A stretch of 41,801 bases of DNA from contig CAIPOF010000001.1 of the NCBI GenBank assembly GCA_903866605.1, positions 1-41,801 on the forward strand, read 5' to 3'. The notes beneath the pieces were generated by a model, which worked only from the letters and a program-made list of their open reading frames with translations, made no database searches and had not been told where the DNA came from. The stretch is from an uncultured bacterium. GTDB lineage: Bacteria; Patescibacteriota; Saccharimonadia; Saccharimonadales; Saccharimonadaceae. Below, piece after piece: positions 29,998-36,738 of this stretch; the stretch's first letter is position 1, and each line of letters opens with the position of its first letter. The position numbers and the translations under genes are program-made.

Positions 29998-30026
29998 TTG
30001 ACAAGCCGCTTGTGATAGTGTATTAT
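29998..30026 (+). promoter_or_regulatory. Early/middle promoter upstream of 30195
   Basis: TTGACA (29998-30003), a 17-bp spacer and TATTAT (30021-30026). Transcription would start near 30033 and give a 160-base leader before the gene at 30195. The leader contains a small hairpin GGTCG-TTCA-CGACC near 30091-30104. Confidence 0.65.
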
Positions 30027-30194
30027 ATAGATATAACAGATTAAACCCTGTCGCAAATCATAACAGTTTAAGCATACAATAACATTATACGGGTCGTTCA
30101 CGACCATCAGCATATAGTATTGAAAGGTTTAAAATATAATGATTTAATTTAAAAATATATATACAATTTACAGGTTATGGACTAAAAAGGGCAA

Positions 30195-30386
30195 ATGATA
30201 AAAAATTACTTGATTAAAGAAAAAGAAACTGGTTTAATTTTAGGCTTATGCAAGAGTAAAAAACAGGCTCTAAAAGAAGTTAATCAGTACAATTATGGTG
30301 TGAAAGCTAGAAACATTTTAGACAATGCTTTCGAACCATTATGGAAAGAGTTGACAGTTGAGGAGGAGTCAATAAATGAATTATGA
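30195..30386 (+). CDS. 63-residue small early protein
   Basis: The sequence MIKNYLIKEKETGLILGLCK followed by SKKQALKEVNQYN and FEPLWKELTVEEESI is a mixed charged protein. Its form (Y.I....TG.I...C.SK..A..E) resembles small phage proteins of unknown role. It overlaps the next gene by 11 bases. AAAGGGC lies 8 bases upstream of the ATG. Confidence 0.55.
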   Translation: MIKNYLIKEKETGLILGLCKSKKQALKEVNQYNYGVKARNILDNAFEPLWKELTVEEESINEL

Positions 30387-30666
30387 TAATATCGCTTTAA
30401 AGATAGCCAATAACCAACCATTTAAGCATAATAGTAATTTTACAGGTGAATTTGACAGAATCCACTGTCCACGTTGTAATGATACTAAAGAATATTACAC
30501 TATATACAGCTATACCACACTTATCTATAGCGAGTGTTTGACTTGTGGCAATCAATGGTTTAACCCTGAAAAATACAGTGTTACAACCACCAGACAAATA
30601 AATATGATTAAAAAAGTCAAAAACTATATAGAGCCAAAAAAAACAAAAAGTATCTATAAAAAATAG
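30376..30666 (+). CDS. 96-residue zinc-ribbon protein
   Basis: RIHCPRCNDTKEYYT and SECLTCGNQWFNPEK form a pair of CxxC knuckles about 28 residues apart. This is a zinc-ribbon of the type found in small regulators and transcription factors. The C-terminal tail is very basic (KKVKNYIEPKKTKSIYKK) and could bind nucleic acid. GAGGAGG lies before the ATG. Confidence 0.6.
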   Translation: MNYDNIALKIANNQPFKHNSNFTGEFDRIHCPRCNDTKEYYTIYSYTTLIYSECLTCGNQWFNPEKYSVTTTRQINMIKKVKNYIEPKKTKSIYKK

Positions 30667-30833
30667 AATTTTAATAGAATTGAAGATTAAAATATAATTA
30701 AATTCTGTAACCTGTAATATTGTATATATATTAAAACACTTGCGGACCGGCGACAGTCCCACGTATCATTTTTGAGGTTATAGGTCGAGAACTCAAAAAA
30801 AGAAAAAAAAATAATAAAAAAGAGGTAAAAAAA
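30667..30833 (+). other. 167-base AT-rich leader
   Basis: No gene is visible. A small hairpin (GGAC-CGGCGACA-GTCC) lies near 30744-30759, and an A-rich tract precedes the ribosome binding site GAGGT at 30821-30825. TATATATATT near 30724 could be a -10 element, but no matching -35 is evident. Confidence 0.4.
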
Positions 30834-31127
30834 ATGGTTATAAACAACTACAAACAACTAAAAGAAAAAATACAAGTTGGGAACTCGGTACTTTTGACTT
30901 ATTACGTTTTCACAAATGGAAATACAAACGATACAATAGCCAAAAGATTAAATAAAATGAGACTTGTAGTTAAAAAACAGTCAAACGGCATCAAATTTGA
31001 TGATGAAAGTTGGCTTGGATTTGGTATGTTTGGCGAAAAAGTAAGTAACTTTCTATTTTTTGGCAATAATAAATTTACTTTCAGAAATGACTGGTGCGTA
31101 CTTGACTATCAAGTTATGGATAACTAA
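30834..31127 (+). CDS. 97-residue unknown early protein
   Basis: The protein begins MVINNYKQLKEKIQVGNSVL and continues with alternating hydrophobic strands (VSNFLFFGNNKFTFRNDWCV), suggesting a small beta-barrel-like fold. AAAGAGGTAAA lies before the ATG. The family is not recognised. It is flanked by structured leader sequences on both sides. Confidence 0.55.
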   Translation: MVINNYKQLKEKIQVGNSVLLTYYVFTNGNTNDTIAKRLNKMRLVVKKQSNGIKFDDESWLGFGMFGEKVSNFLFFGNNKFTFRNDWCVLDYQVMDN

Positions 31128-31162
31128 AAAAATAATAAAACTAGAAAAAAAGATGATACATG

Positions 31163-31198
31163 GACCGTCTATAAAATAAAAGTTGTTTGTAGACGGTC
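31163..31198 (+). promoter_or_regulatory. Hairpin leader upstream of 31233
   Basis: A perfect 9-bp stem (31163-31171 with 31190-31198, GACCGTCTA / TAGACGGTC) with an AT-rich loop lies in the 105-base gap. No T-tract follows, so it is more likely a regulatory leader or processing element than a terminator. Confidence 0.45.
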
Positions 31199-31232
31199 AC
31201 AGCGGTGGCAAACCAAGTAGAAAGAGGTAAAA

Positions 31233-31400
31233 GTGGAGTATAAACCAGAATATTATCAAGAATATAGAAAAAAGAATAAAAAAAAGTTACACGACTATTA
31301 TTTAGAATATTATGATAAAAATAGAGAGGAGGTTTTAGAAAAAAAGAATAAAAGACGAACCATTAAAAAAGAAGAAAAAGAAGAGTTTGGTTTAAATTAA
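31233..31400 (+). CDS. 55-residue Lys/Tyr-rich protein, GTG start
   Basis: GTG at 31233 follows AGAGGTAAAA. The product (MEYKPEYYQEYRKKNKKKLH, then DYYLEYYDKN) is dominated by K, E and Y, with a repeated Y-x(2-4)-Y pattern and a long predicted helix. It may be an RNA- or DNA-binding helical peptide. The next gene follows 14 bases on. Function is unknown. Confidence 0.45.
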   Translation: MEYKPEYYQEYRKKNKKKLHDYYLEYYDKNREEVLEKKNKRRTIKKEEKEEFGLN

Positions 31401-31414
31401 AAAGGAGTAAAACT

Positions 31415-31567
31415 ATGGCAAATGACGACTTATTTAATGCCGATATGGCAACCACCACAAAAAAGGTCGAGGAGTGGCGTAAAGAGGTAAAAATTAAAGA
31501 TTTAAAGGAGGTAAAAAAAGACGATTATGATGTTAATGCCGATATATTTAATACAATGTATCTATAA
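31415..31567 (+). CDS. 50-residue unknown protein with terminal mini-repeats
   Basis: AAAGGAG precedes ATG 31415. The N- and C-termini carry related phrases, DDLFNADM and VNADIFNTM, flanking a charged helix (KKVEEWRKEVKIKDLKEVKK). The two ends may be docking motifs. Function is unknown. Confidence 0.45.
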   Translation: MANDDLFNADMATTTKKVEEWRKEVKIKDLKEVKKDDYDVNADIFNTMYL

Positions 31568-31595
31568 TAAAAAAAGGTAAAAAAGGAGGTAACGA

Positions 31596-31787
31596 ATGAC
31601 TAACAAAGACTACGATTTAATCGCTTTAACAATAAAAAAGGCGATTGGTGGCTACCTAGACAATAACAGCAATATCGAGCAATATGCGATAGCCAGAAGA
31701 ATTATAGACGAATTATGCGAAGAATTCGAGCTTGAGGACAGCACATTTAGAAAACAGAATTTTGTTTTAACTTGCGGATTAAATTAA
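31596..31787 (+). CDS. 63-residue unknown helical protein
   Basis: AAAGGAGGT precedes the ATG. The sequence (MTNKDYDLIALTIKKAIGGY, IARRIIDELCEEFELEDSTF) is a small helical protein whose form suggests a single domain. I do not recognise the family. It directly precedes the ligase module. Confidence 0.5.
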   Translation: MTNKDYDLIALTIKKAIGGYLDNNSNIEQYAIARRIIDELCEEFELEDSTFRKQNFVLTCGLN

Positions 31788-31819
31788 ATTAAAAAAAAGG
31801 TAAAAAAAAGAGGTAAATT

Positions 31820-33331
31820 ATGATTATGATTGGTTCAGACCCCGAATTTACAATTAAAAAAGGAAACTCGTTTATTAGTGCCTATGATATTATCAAAGGC
31901 GGTACAAGTGCCAAGTTTGGTACAGACGGAAACAGTAGTACAGGCGAAATTAGACCAGAAGCCAGTGATAGTCCCGAAGGTCATTTTAAGAATATCGAAA
32001 GTTTACTCAAAGAAAATTTAAGTAAAATGTCAGATATTTATAAAATTGATTTAACTAACGATTATCAAACTATTGGTGGTCATTTACATATATCAGGAGT
32101 TGACCAAGCGAAAATTAGAAAGCTAGTCAAAAACCTTGATAATTTTCTTGGCTTACCATTTATGCTTATCGAGCCAAAAGAAGTGTTTAATCGCCATTTA
32201 GGCGGTGGCTATGGCGTACTAGGCGACTACCGAACGGAGGGTTGTAGTAATGGTACAAAGGTCGAATATCGAACCTTGCCGAGTTGGCTTAGCGACCCGA
32301 AACTAACCAAAATGACCTTAGCGGTGGCGTACGTGATAGCAGACGAGACACAAAACGGAAAATTGGATAGCGATTTACTGCCCACATTTTTCCAAAGTAC
32401 AGCTATTTTAGAAACCTTAGAACAGCCAAATGCTTGGATTAATATGGAAAATATCTGTAAACAGACCGAGCAATTAAAAACTTTTAAACTATACCCGAAG
32501 TACAAAGAAGATATTGATATGTTTGTGGATATGGTTAAAAATCATCAAAAGTTTGATTTAGACTTTCAGAAGAATTGGAAAATCCAAATGCTTAAAACAG
32601 TCCAATTGAATGAAGAATATTACAAAAAGGTTATGGCTAAAAAGTTTTTTATAGGTAAAACAGACACTTTCTTAGATAATAGATTTATTAGTATCACAGG
32701 TGATTTGAATTTAGCCAGAATTAGTAATTGTATTGGTAAAATATTAGACCAAGTGGAAAATAATCTAAGCAGATATCAATTATGCGGTTTAGCCGAAGCC
32801 AGAGGTCAAAAATGGCTTACAAACAATTATGAGGTAACTTATAAACTACACCAGTTAGGTGTACCGGTCAGAATTACACCTCTTGAAAATAACTATGTTA
32901 GTCAGGTTGATAATAGTAGTTTTAGAGATAATTATAGAGGTGGTGGCGGTAGTTACAAAATTTGGATACCGTTCAAAGACCGAGCCGAAGAAAATCTAGC
33001 CAGTACAGCCAAGATACTTTTTAATCTGATTTATAAATTAGAGACCGAGCCAAGGGTTAGTTATTCAAATTGCCAAGAAGTATTTGACAAACTATTATTC
33101 TCTGATTTACAAGATAAAAACAATGTTGAAACCAGAGCCGAGATAGTCCAAAATTATCAAGCCAAATCAAACGGATATACAGATTATCTGGTGGCGGGTT
33201 TAGACAATATTTACAGAAGTGCCTTAAGTGGTACAAGGTATACTCAAGACGAATTAAGATATATGGCGGAGTCTATGCCTGAGTATTTTGAAAATATGTT
33301 TCCGAATATCGACCCGAATATAATAAATTAA
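31820..33331 (+). CDS. phiEco32-type COOH-NH2 ligase (GCS-like amidoligase, 503 aa)
   Basis: This protein belongs to the phage COOH-NH2 ligase type 2 family of the glutamine-synthetase / glutamate-cysteine ligase superfamily, which forms amide bonds using ATP. The N-terminal core is clear: GSDPEFTI (Asp7, Glu9), KFGTDGNSSTGEIRPEAS (Glu43, Arg45, Pro46) and TIGGHLHISG (His88, His90). These carry the metal and ATP ligands of the fold. The remaining 400 residues complete the two-sheet core and a C-terminal helical region. The family was described from phage phiEco32 with partner amidotransferases. Here it is followed 29 bases on by a class II amidotransferase, so ammonia transfer to a carboxylate, or a peptide linkage, is likely. 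Confidence 0.8.
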   Translation: MIMIGSDPEFTIKKGNSFISAYDIIKGGTSAKFGTDGNSSTGEIRPEASDSPEGHFKNIESLLKENLSKMSDIYKIDLTNDYQTIGGHLHISGVDQAKIRKLVKNLDNFLGLPFMLIEPKEVFNRHLGGGYGVLGDYRTEGCSNGTKVEYRTLPSWLSDPKLTKMTLAVAYVIADETQNGKLDSDLLPTFFQSTAILETLEQPNAWINMENICKQTEQLKTFKLYPKYKEDIDMFVDMVKNHQKFDLDFQKNWKIQMLKTVQLNEEYYKKVMAKKFFIGKTDTFLDNRFISITGDLNLARISNCIGKILDQVENNLSRYQLCGLAEARGQKWLTNNYEVTYKLHQLGVPVRITPLENNYVSQVDNSSFRDNYRGGGGSYKIWIPFKDRAEENLASTAKILFNLIYKLETEPRVSYSNCQEVFDKLLFSDLQDKNNVETRAEIVQNYQAKSNGYTDYLVAGLDNIYRSALSGTRYTQDELRYMAESMPEYFENMFPNIDPNIIN

Positions 33332-33360
33332 AATAATATAACTAGAAAAAGAGGTAAAAT

Positions 33361-34485
33361 ATGTGTGGTATTTGCGGTGGTATGAAAGTACCGAAAGAAT
33401 TTATTAAAAATTTAATGTTAGAAAGTGAGGATAGGGGTAAAGATGCCACTGGTATTGCTTACTTTAATCAAGACAAGGTTAAAGTATTTAAACAGGCGAT
33501 ACCCTCAAGCGAGTTTGTGGAGACACCAGAGTTTAATAGTTTCTTGGAGGGCGAAAACACAGGATTGTTTATAGGGCATACGAGACAAAAAACTCAGGGA
33601 GACGCTTCAAACAATAACAATAACCACCCTTTGTATGATGAGGGTGTGGCGGTCATACACAATGGCGTAATTTCAAATGACAAGGAGTTGATAACCAGAT
33701 TTAAACTTAAAACCAAAGCGGAAGTGGATAGCGAGGTCATACTCCGTATGTATCTGTTATTCAAGAAAAAACTCAAACCAGAAGAAGCCTTTAATAAAGT
33801 TATGGAGAAACTCAGGTCGGGTGCGGTGGCAATTATTGACCGAGACTTGCCGAATAAGATTATGGTCGGTGCGACTAGCTCTAGTTTGATATTCGCTTAC
33901 ATACCCAAGACCGACAGTATCGTGTTTGCCAGTTCGGAAAGTATCATTAAAGATAGTCTAGTTACAAAAACCATTGTCAAAAACTGGTTTGTGTTAGCCA
34001 CGACAGCCGAATTGTATTATACGCAAGACCCGAAAGTTGACCGAACCTTTACCATAGATGAAAATGGTATAACAGAATTTAAAGTAACTACCGAACCATA
34101 TTATTACAATGACGACAAAGAAGATTATGACGACTATGGCGGTTATGGTAGTTGGCACAAAAACCAAGTAGCCGAGACCGACAAAGAGACCAAGCTACTG
34201 ACAGGCGATACTAACGAAACGGAAACTTCTCTTGAGCGAGACGAAAAATTAGACAAAGCCGAAGCCGAAGCAGACGACAAAGTGGACCAACAAATCCAAG
34301 ATTGGACAGACGAATTAGAATATGAGTGGTCGCAAGTATCGCCAGAAATTAGACGACAGTTAAATATAGATTTGAACTGGGATTGTCGTGAGCAAAAGAA
34401 AGCCGACCCGAATTTCCAATACCCAAATAAAACCGAGCGAGAAGAAATTTTAAAGGAGATGTTTTATGACCAATACTTATCTTAA
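33361..34485 (+). CDS. Class II glutamine amidotransferase (374 aa)
   Basis: The product begins MCGICGG. Cys2 becomes the N-terminal nucleophile after Met removal. The class II (GlmS/PurF/AsnB) motifs follow: RGKDATGIAYF, GHTRQKTQGDAS, NHPL and AVIHNGVISN (glutamine-binding and oxyanion elements). The N-terminal about 215 residues form the glutaminase domain, which releases ammonia. The C-terminal part is strongly acidic and charged, with YYYNDDKEDYDDYGGYGSWH, and shows no synthase domain, so ammonia must be used by a partner: the adjacent COOH-NH2 ligase. The following zincin gene overlaps its end by 20 bases. Confidence 0.85.
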   Translation: MCGICGGMKVPKEFIKNLMLESEDRGKDATGIAYFNQDKVKVFKQAIPSSEFVETPEFNSFLEGENTGLFIGHTRQKTQGDASNNNNNHPLYDEGVAVIHNGVISNDKELITRFKLKTKAEVDSEVILRMYLLFKKKLKPEEAFNKVMEKLRSGAVAIIDRDLPNKIMVGATSSSLIFAYIPKTDSIVFASSESIIKDSLVTKTIVKNWFVLATTAELYYTQDPKVDRTFTIDENGITEFKVTTEPYYYNDDKEDYDDYGGYGSWHKNQVAETDKETKLLTGDTNETETSLERDEKLDKAEAEADDKVDQQIQDWTDELEYEWSQVSPEIRRQLNIDLNWDCREQKKADPNFQYPNKTEREEILKEMFYDQYLS

Positions 34486-34921
34486 TTTACACAAACCAGA
34501 AGCAATTAGACTATTAAGGGAGTTAATCAAAGCTAAGAAGTTTTTTAGGCAGACCGAAGCCGACAAGAAAGTTTTACTAGCCGAGACCCTGATACACTTA
34601 AATAGAATTTATGGTATTGAAACAGGCTTGAGCTTTCAAAGACAGTTTTTCGACTTCAGTGGTTACGGTAGTTATAGTATAAACGATAGAGTTATACACT
34701 TGCCAAGAGTCAGTCTAGTAACTTTCTTACACGAATTTAGCCACGCCCTGTTTAATCAGAAAAATCGCAAAAATACCGAGCCACAAGCCAGAAGTTGGAG
34801 TTTAGAGCTATTTAAGAAAGCCAGTCCCAAAAGTTATGACAGGGCAGTCGAAAAAGGTATATTGTTATATACCCTAGAAAGCGAGACCGACAATGCCAAT
34901 GTATCGAGCGAGAACAAGTGA
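34466..34921 (+). CDS. Zincin metallopeptidase-like protein (151 aa)
   Basis: TFLHEFSHALF carries the zincin signature H89-E90-x-x-H93. Downstream, TEPQARSWSLELF may supply the third metal ligand (Glu105), as in small phage zincins. The N-terminal region is helical. It lies in the ligase-amidotransferase operon, overlapping the amidotransferase by 20 bases, and could trim or mature the modified product or act on the same peptide. Catalytic activity is not proven. AAAGGAGA lies before the ATG. Confidence 0.75.
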   Translation: MTNTYLNLHKPEAIRLLRELIKAKKFFRQTEADKKVLLAETLIHLNRIYGIETGLSFQRQFFDFSGYGSYSINDRVIHLPRVSLVTFLHEFSHALFNQKNRKNTEPQARSWSLELFKKASPKSYDRAVEKGILLYTLESETDNANVSSENK

Positions 34922-35444
34922 GACACACTGGGAAACCTTTGAATTTGAAGCAGATAGCGAAGAAGAAGCAGAAGAAATGTTAAATGACGGAAATTGTGGC
35001 GATAGTATAGCTTCAGATTATGAGGACTGGGAGGTTGATAGTTTAGAGGAGATTAGCGGAGAAGAAAACACCAGAAACACGCCACAACCACAGACAAGCG
35101 ACCGACTATATCCGAGAATTGTTAATGATAATCTTAGACCCCGAAACAGCCACAGTGTATATGACGGTCAGCCAGAGGTGTCACTTATAGACGAAATGGT
35201 CGAAGATAGGGGACGAGCGATTAGACAAGAGGAAATGCTAAATATGAGGAAGATGACCCAAATCACTAAAAACCTCGGTGGGCGTGAGCCGATACAAGAC
35301 GAATTTACTCATTTGCCAGTCTCACGCCAGCGTAAGTGGGCTTTACGCCACAGAGACAAGCAAAACGCCTTTCAAAGAAAATATGACAGGCGAAGAAGAT
35401 TAAAATTAAAACTAGAAAAAGAGCAAAATCTTATTGACTCTTGA
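34893..35444 (+). CDS. 183-residue protein: acidic N-terminus, basic C-terminus
   Basis: The start overlaps the zincin by 29 bases. The N-terminal 60 residues (MYRARTSETHWETFEFEADS, then EEEAEEMLNDG) form a small domain seen in phage proteins of unknown function, strongly acidic. The C-terminal part (RQRKWALRHRDKQNAFQRKY, then DRRRRLKLKLEKE) is very basic and helical, and probably binds nucleic acid. Its charge split suggests an adaptor or possible substrate for the ligase module, but this is inference. A promoter overlaps its last codon. Confidence 0.55.
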   Translation: MPMYRARTSETHWETFEFEADSEEEAEEMLNDGNCGDSIASDYEDWEVDSLEEISGEENTRNTPQPQTSDRLYPRIVNDNLRPRNSHSVYDGQPEVSLIDEMVEDRGRAIRQEEMLNMRKMTQITKNLGGREPIQDEFTHLPVSRQRKWALRHRDKQNAFQRKYDRRRRLKLKLEKEQNLIDS

Positions 35445-35469
35445 CAAGAATTTAAAAATACTCTAAGTT
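35441..35469 (+). promoter_or_regulatory. Promoter for structured RNA at 35476-35558
   Basis: TTGACA (35441-35446), a 17-bp spacer and TAAGTT (35464-35469). The -35 is perfect; the -10 is weaker but of the same TAAG form as the scaffold promoter. The expected start is about 35476, directly before a 12-nt segment complementary to the downstream terminator loop. Confidence 0.6.
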
Positions 35470-35475
35470 TTGATT

Positions 35476-35558
35476 ATATTGGTAACGCAATACCGTTAAA
35501 TATTTGACAGAAACAACGAAAAAATACACTTTGCGTTACCAAAGTGTATTTTTTCGTT
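35476..35558 (+). ncRNA. Small RNA or attenuator with mutually exclusive folds
   Basis: The segment TTGGTAACGCAA (35479-35490) is perfectly complementary over 12 bases to TTGCGTTACCAA (35531-35542). The latter is the centre of a perfect 19-bp hairpin (35515-35533 with 35540-35558, loop CGTTAC). Either the 5' segment opens the hairpin (antitermination fold), or it kisses the six-base loop as a pseudoknot. Promoter, about 80 nt and terminator make a compact RNA unit. No ribosome binding site or frame of note is inside. Confidence 0.6.
35515..35558. terminator. Perfect 19-bp inverted repeat, bidirectional terminator
   Basis: Stem of 19 bp with a 6-base loop. The inner 10 bp (ATACACTTTG / CAAAGTGTAT) is flanked by A6 and T6, so it can act as a terminator in both directions. 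It follows the 35441 promoter by about 75 bases. Confidence 0.7.
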
Positions 35559-35832
35559 TAGTCTAGGGTAACTTAAATTGAGGGATAGACTTTAAAGAAT
35601 TGCCCTCTACCTCACTTAGCGAGAACTCACTTTTGCTTGGTGTGAAAATGGACACATAAACCTGATAAAAGGTCGTGTCCCCTCAAGGTGAAAAAGACTT
35701 GAGCTGAAGTTTATCAAACCTTATTACTCCTTCTAGGGGGGGTAAGGGGGGGGTAACACCTTCTAGTTCAAATCTTCATTTGCTTAGCAGGTAGTTAGGT
35801 TAGTTTAATCAGGTTAAAGAATAGGGATAATT
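35559..35832 (+). other. ORF-free structured region with paired G-runs
   Basis: About 270 bases without a gene. Stems: GAGGG 35580-35584 / CCCTC 35603-35607; GGACAC 35650-35655 / GTGTCC 35675-35680 with inner ACC / GGT; CTCAAG 35682-35687 / CTTGAG 35698-35703. Two G-runs of 7 and 8 (35736-35742 and 35746-35753) separated by TAA could form a G-quadruplex in the RNA. This looks like a complex leader for the gene at 35833. Confidence 0.45.
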
Positions 35833-36024
35833 ATGTCCAAAGAGGCTAACAAAAGAAAACAAGATTTTTTACTCACTTTTTTTAATGGCAGTCCCGAATA
35901 TCAAACAAAAGAAGTCAATGGATTTCTTTTAGTAAAGCATATAAACGGAGACACAAAGAATTGGGAGGTTGCTATTTTTACACCTGAAAGTTATAAGAAG
36001 TCTCAAGAAAATAAACTGTTTTGA
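35833..36024 (+). CDS. 63-residue unknown protein
   Basis: TAGGGA lies before the ATG. The sequence (SKEANKRKQDFLLTFFNGSP, FLLVKHINGDTKNWEVAIFT) looks like a small alpha/beta domain with a central strand pair. No family is recognised. It follows a long structured leader, so expression may be regulated. The next promoter lies 15 bases downstream. Confidence 0.5.
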   Translation: MSKEANKRKQDFLLTFFNGSPEYQTKEVNGFLLVKHINGDTKNWEVAIFTPESYKKSQENKLF

Positions 36025-36039
36025 CATAGGTACAATCTC

Positions 36040-36068
36040 TTGACAATCCGACTGTCAAAGCCTATAAT
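36040..36068 (+). promoter_or_regulatory. Consensus promoter with an overlapping operator-like palindrome
   Basis: TTGACA (36040-36045), 17 bp and TATAAT (36063-36068) form a full consensus promoter. An inverted repeat TTGACA-N7-TGTCAA (36040-36058) covers the -35 and half the spacer. Another TTTGACA copy lies 20 bases upstream (36020-36026). A regulator binding the palindrome would block RNA polymerase. Confidence 0.75.
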
Positions 36069-36095
36069 GGTAGTACAAGTAAAAAAGAGGTAAAT

Positions 36096-36284
36096 ATGGC
36101 TAACATCTATGAAGAAGATAAAAAGTATGTTTGTGATAATTGCGGTCAGCATATTAGTTTGGAAGAAGTCCAAAGCTCTGGCGACCACGAAGATACTTTG
36201 TGCGTAGGTTGTTATTCTGATATGGTTAATGAGCAAGAATATATATACGAACTCCAAAAAGACTTAGAAAAGGCAGGTAACTAA
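36096..36284 (+). CDS. 62-residue zinc-binding protein
   Basis: KYVCDNCGQHISLEEVQSSG and DHEDTLCVGCYSDM form two CxxC knuckles with a His-rich link, fitting a zinc-ribbon or treble-clef fold. The rest is acidic. It is the first gene after a full-consensus promoter, so it should be highly expressed early. GAGGTAAAT precedes the ATG. It may be a regulator or a host-takeover protein. Confidence 0.6.
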   Translation: MANIYEEDKKYVCDNCGQHISLEEVQSSGDHEDTLCVGCYSDMVNEQEYIYELQKDLEKAGN

Positions 36285-36476
36285 ATTTTGGTCTTTTTTT
36301 GTACGCTGGTTTTAAAGTGGTTGTAGCTTAGTTGACGATAGACATATTCATAATTTAAGTTGGTTTATCCCTCTTAGATTGTTTCCCCTCCTTTTCAAAT
36401 GTTTCTAAATAAAAAGCAGATACCATTTACCTTTTTCCAGCGTACTAAAAAATATCAAAATAAAGAGGAGGTTAAG
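36285..36476 (+). other. Gap with 16-bp inverted repeat arms and a weak promoter
   Basis: Arms at 36294-36309 (T7-GTACGCTGG) and 36437-36452 (CCAGCGTAC-T-A6) are complementary with one mismatch and enclose about 127 bases. Between them TTGACG (36332-36337) and TTAAGT (36355-36360) at 17 bp could be a weak promoter. The block may be a long RNA hairpin or the relic of a mobile element. Confidence 0.4.
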
Positions 36477-36689
36477 TTGGCAGACTTAAAAAAACAAACC
36501 GAGCATACGTACGCAGATATTCTGGCTAAAAATCCTAAGATAAAAGAACGTATGGAAACTAGAAAAAAGAATTTAGAAGGTCCATATAAGCCTGTGGTCG
36601 AAAGCCACAGTTGGAGAGACGCCAGAGATATGGCTCGTAAGATAAGGGAAGAAAGGAAAAAAAGGGAAATAGAGAATAATATGACATAA
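36477..36689 (+). CDS. 70-residue basic helical protein, TTG start
   Basis: TTG at 36477 has GAGGAGG upstream and gives MADLKKQTEHTYADILAKNP; an in-frame ATG at 36399 has no ribosome binding site and lies in the inverted-repeat block. The product is charged and helical (ESHSWRDARDMARKIREERK). It could bind nucleic acid. Family unknown. Confidence 0.55.
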   Translation: MADLKKQTEHTYADILAKNPKIKERMETRKKNLEGPYKPVVESHSWRDARDMARKIREERKKREIENNMT

Positions 36690-36738
36690 AAAAGATATGG
36701 TACAAAAAAGAGGGTTAAATATTAAAAAAGGAAAAATT

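Noticed and set aside
31820-33331. Reading the ligase as a true glutamate-cysteine ligase or glutamine synthetase
   Set aside because: The N-terminal motifs fit the phage COOH-NH2 ligase type 2 family better, and the setting with a stand-alone amidotransferase and zincin is not that of glutathione or glutamine synthesis.
36316-36390. tRNA-like sequence (GTTGTAGCTTAGTTG and a TTCATAA loop)
   Set aside because: The D-arm and anticodon stem do not pair, and no acceptor stem or T-arm with GGTTC is present. Not a tRNA. No other tRNA gene was seen in the window.
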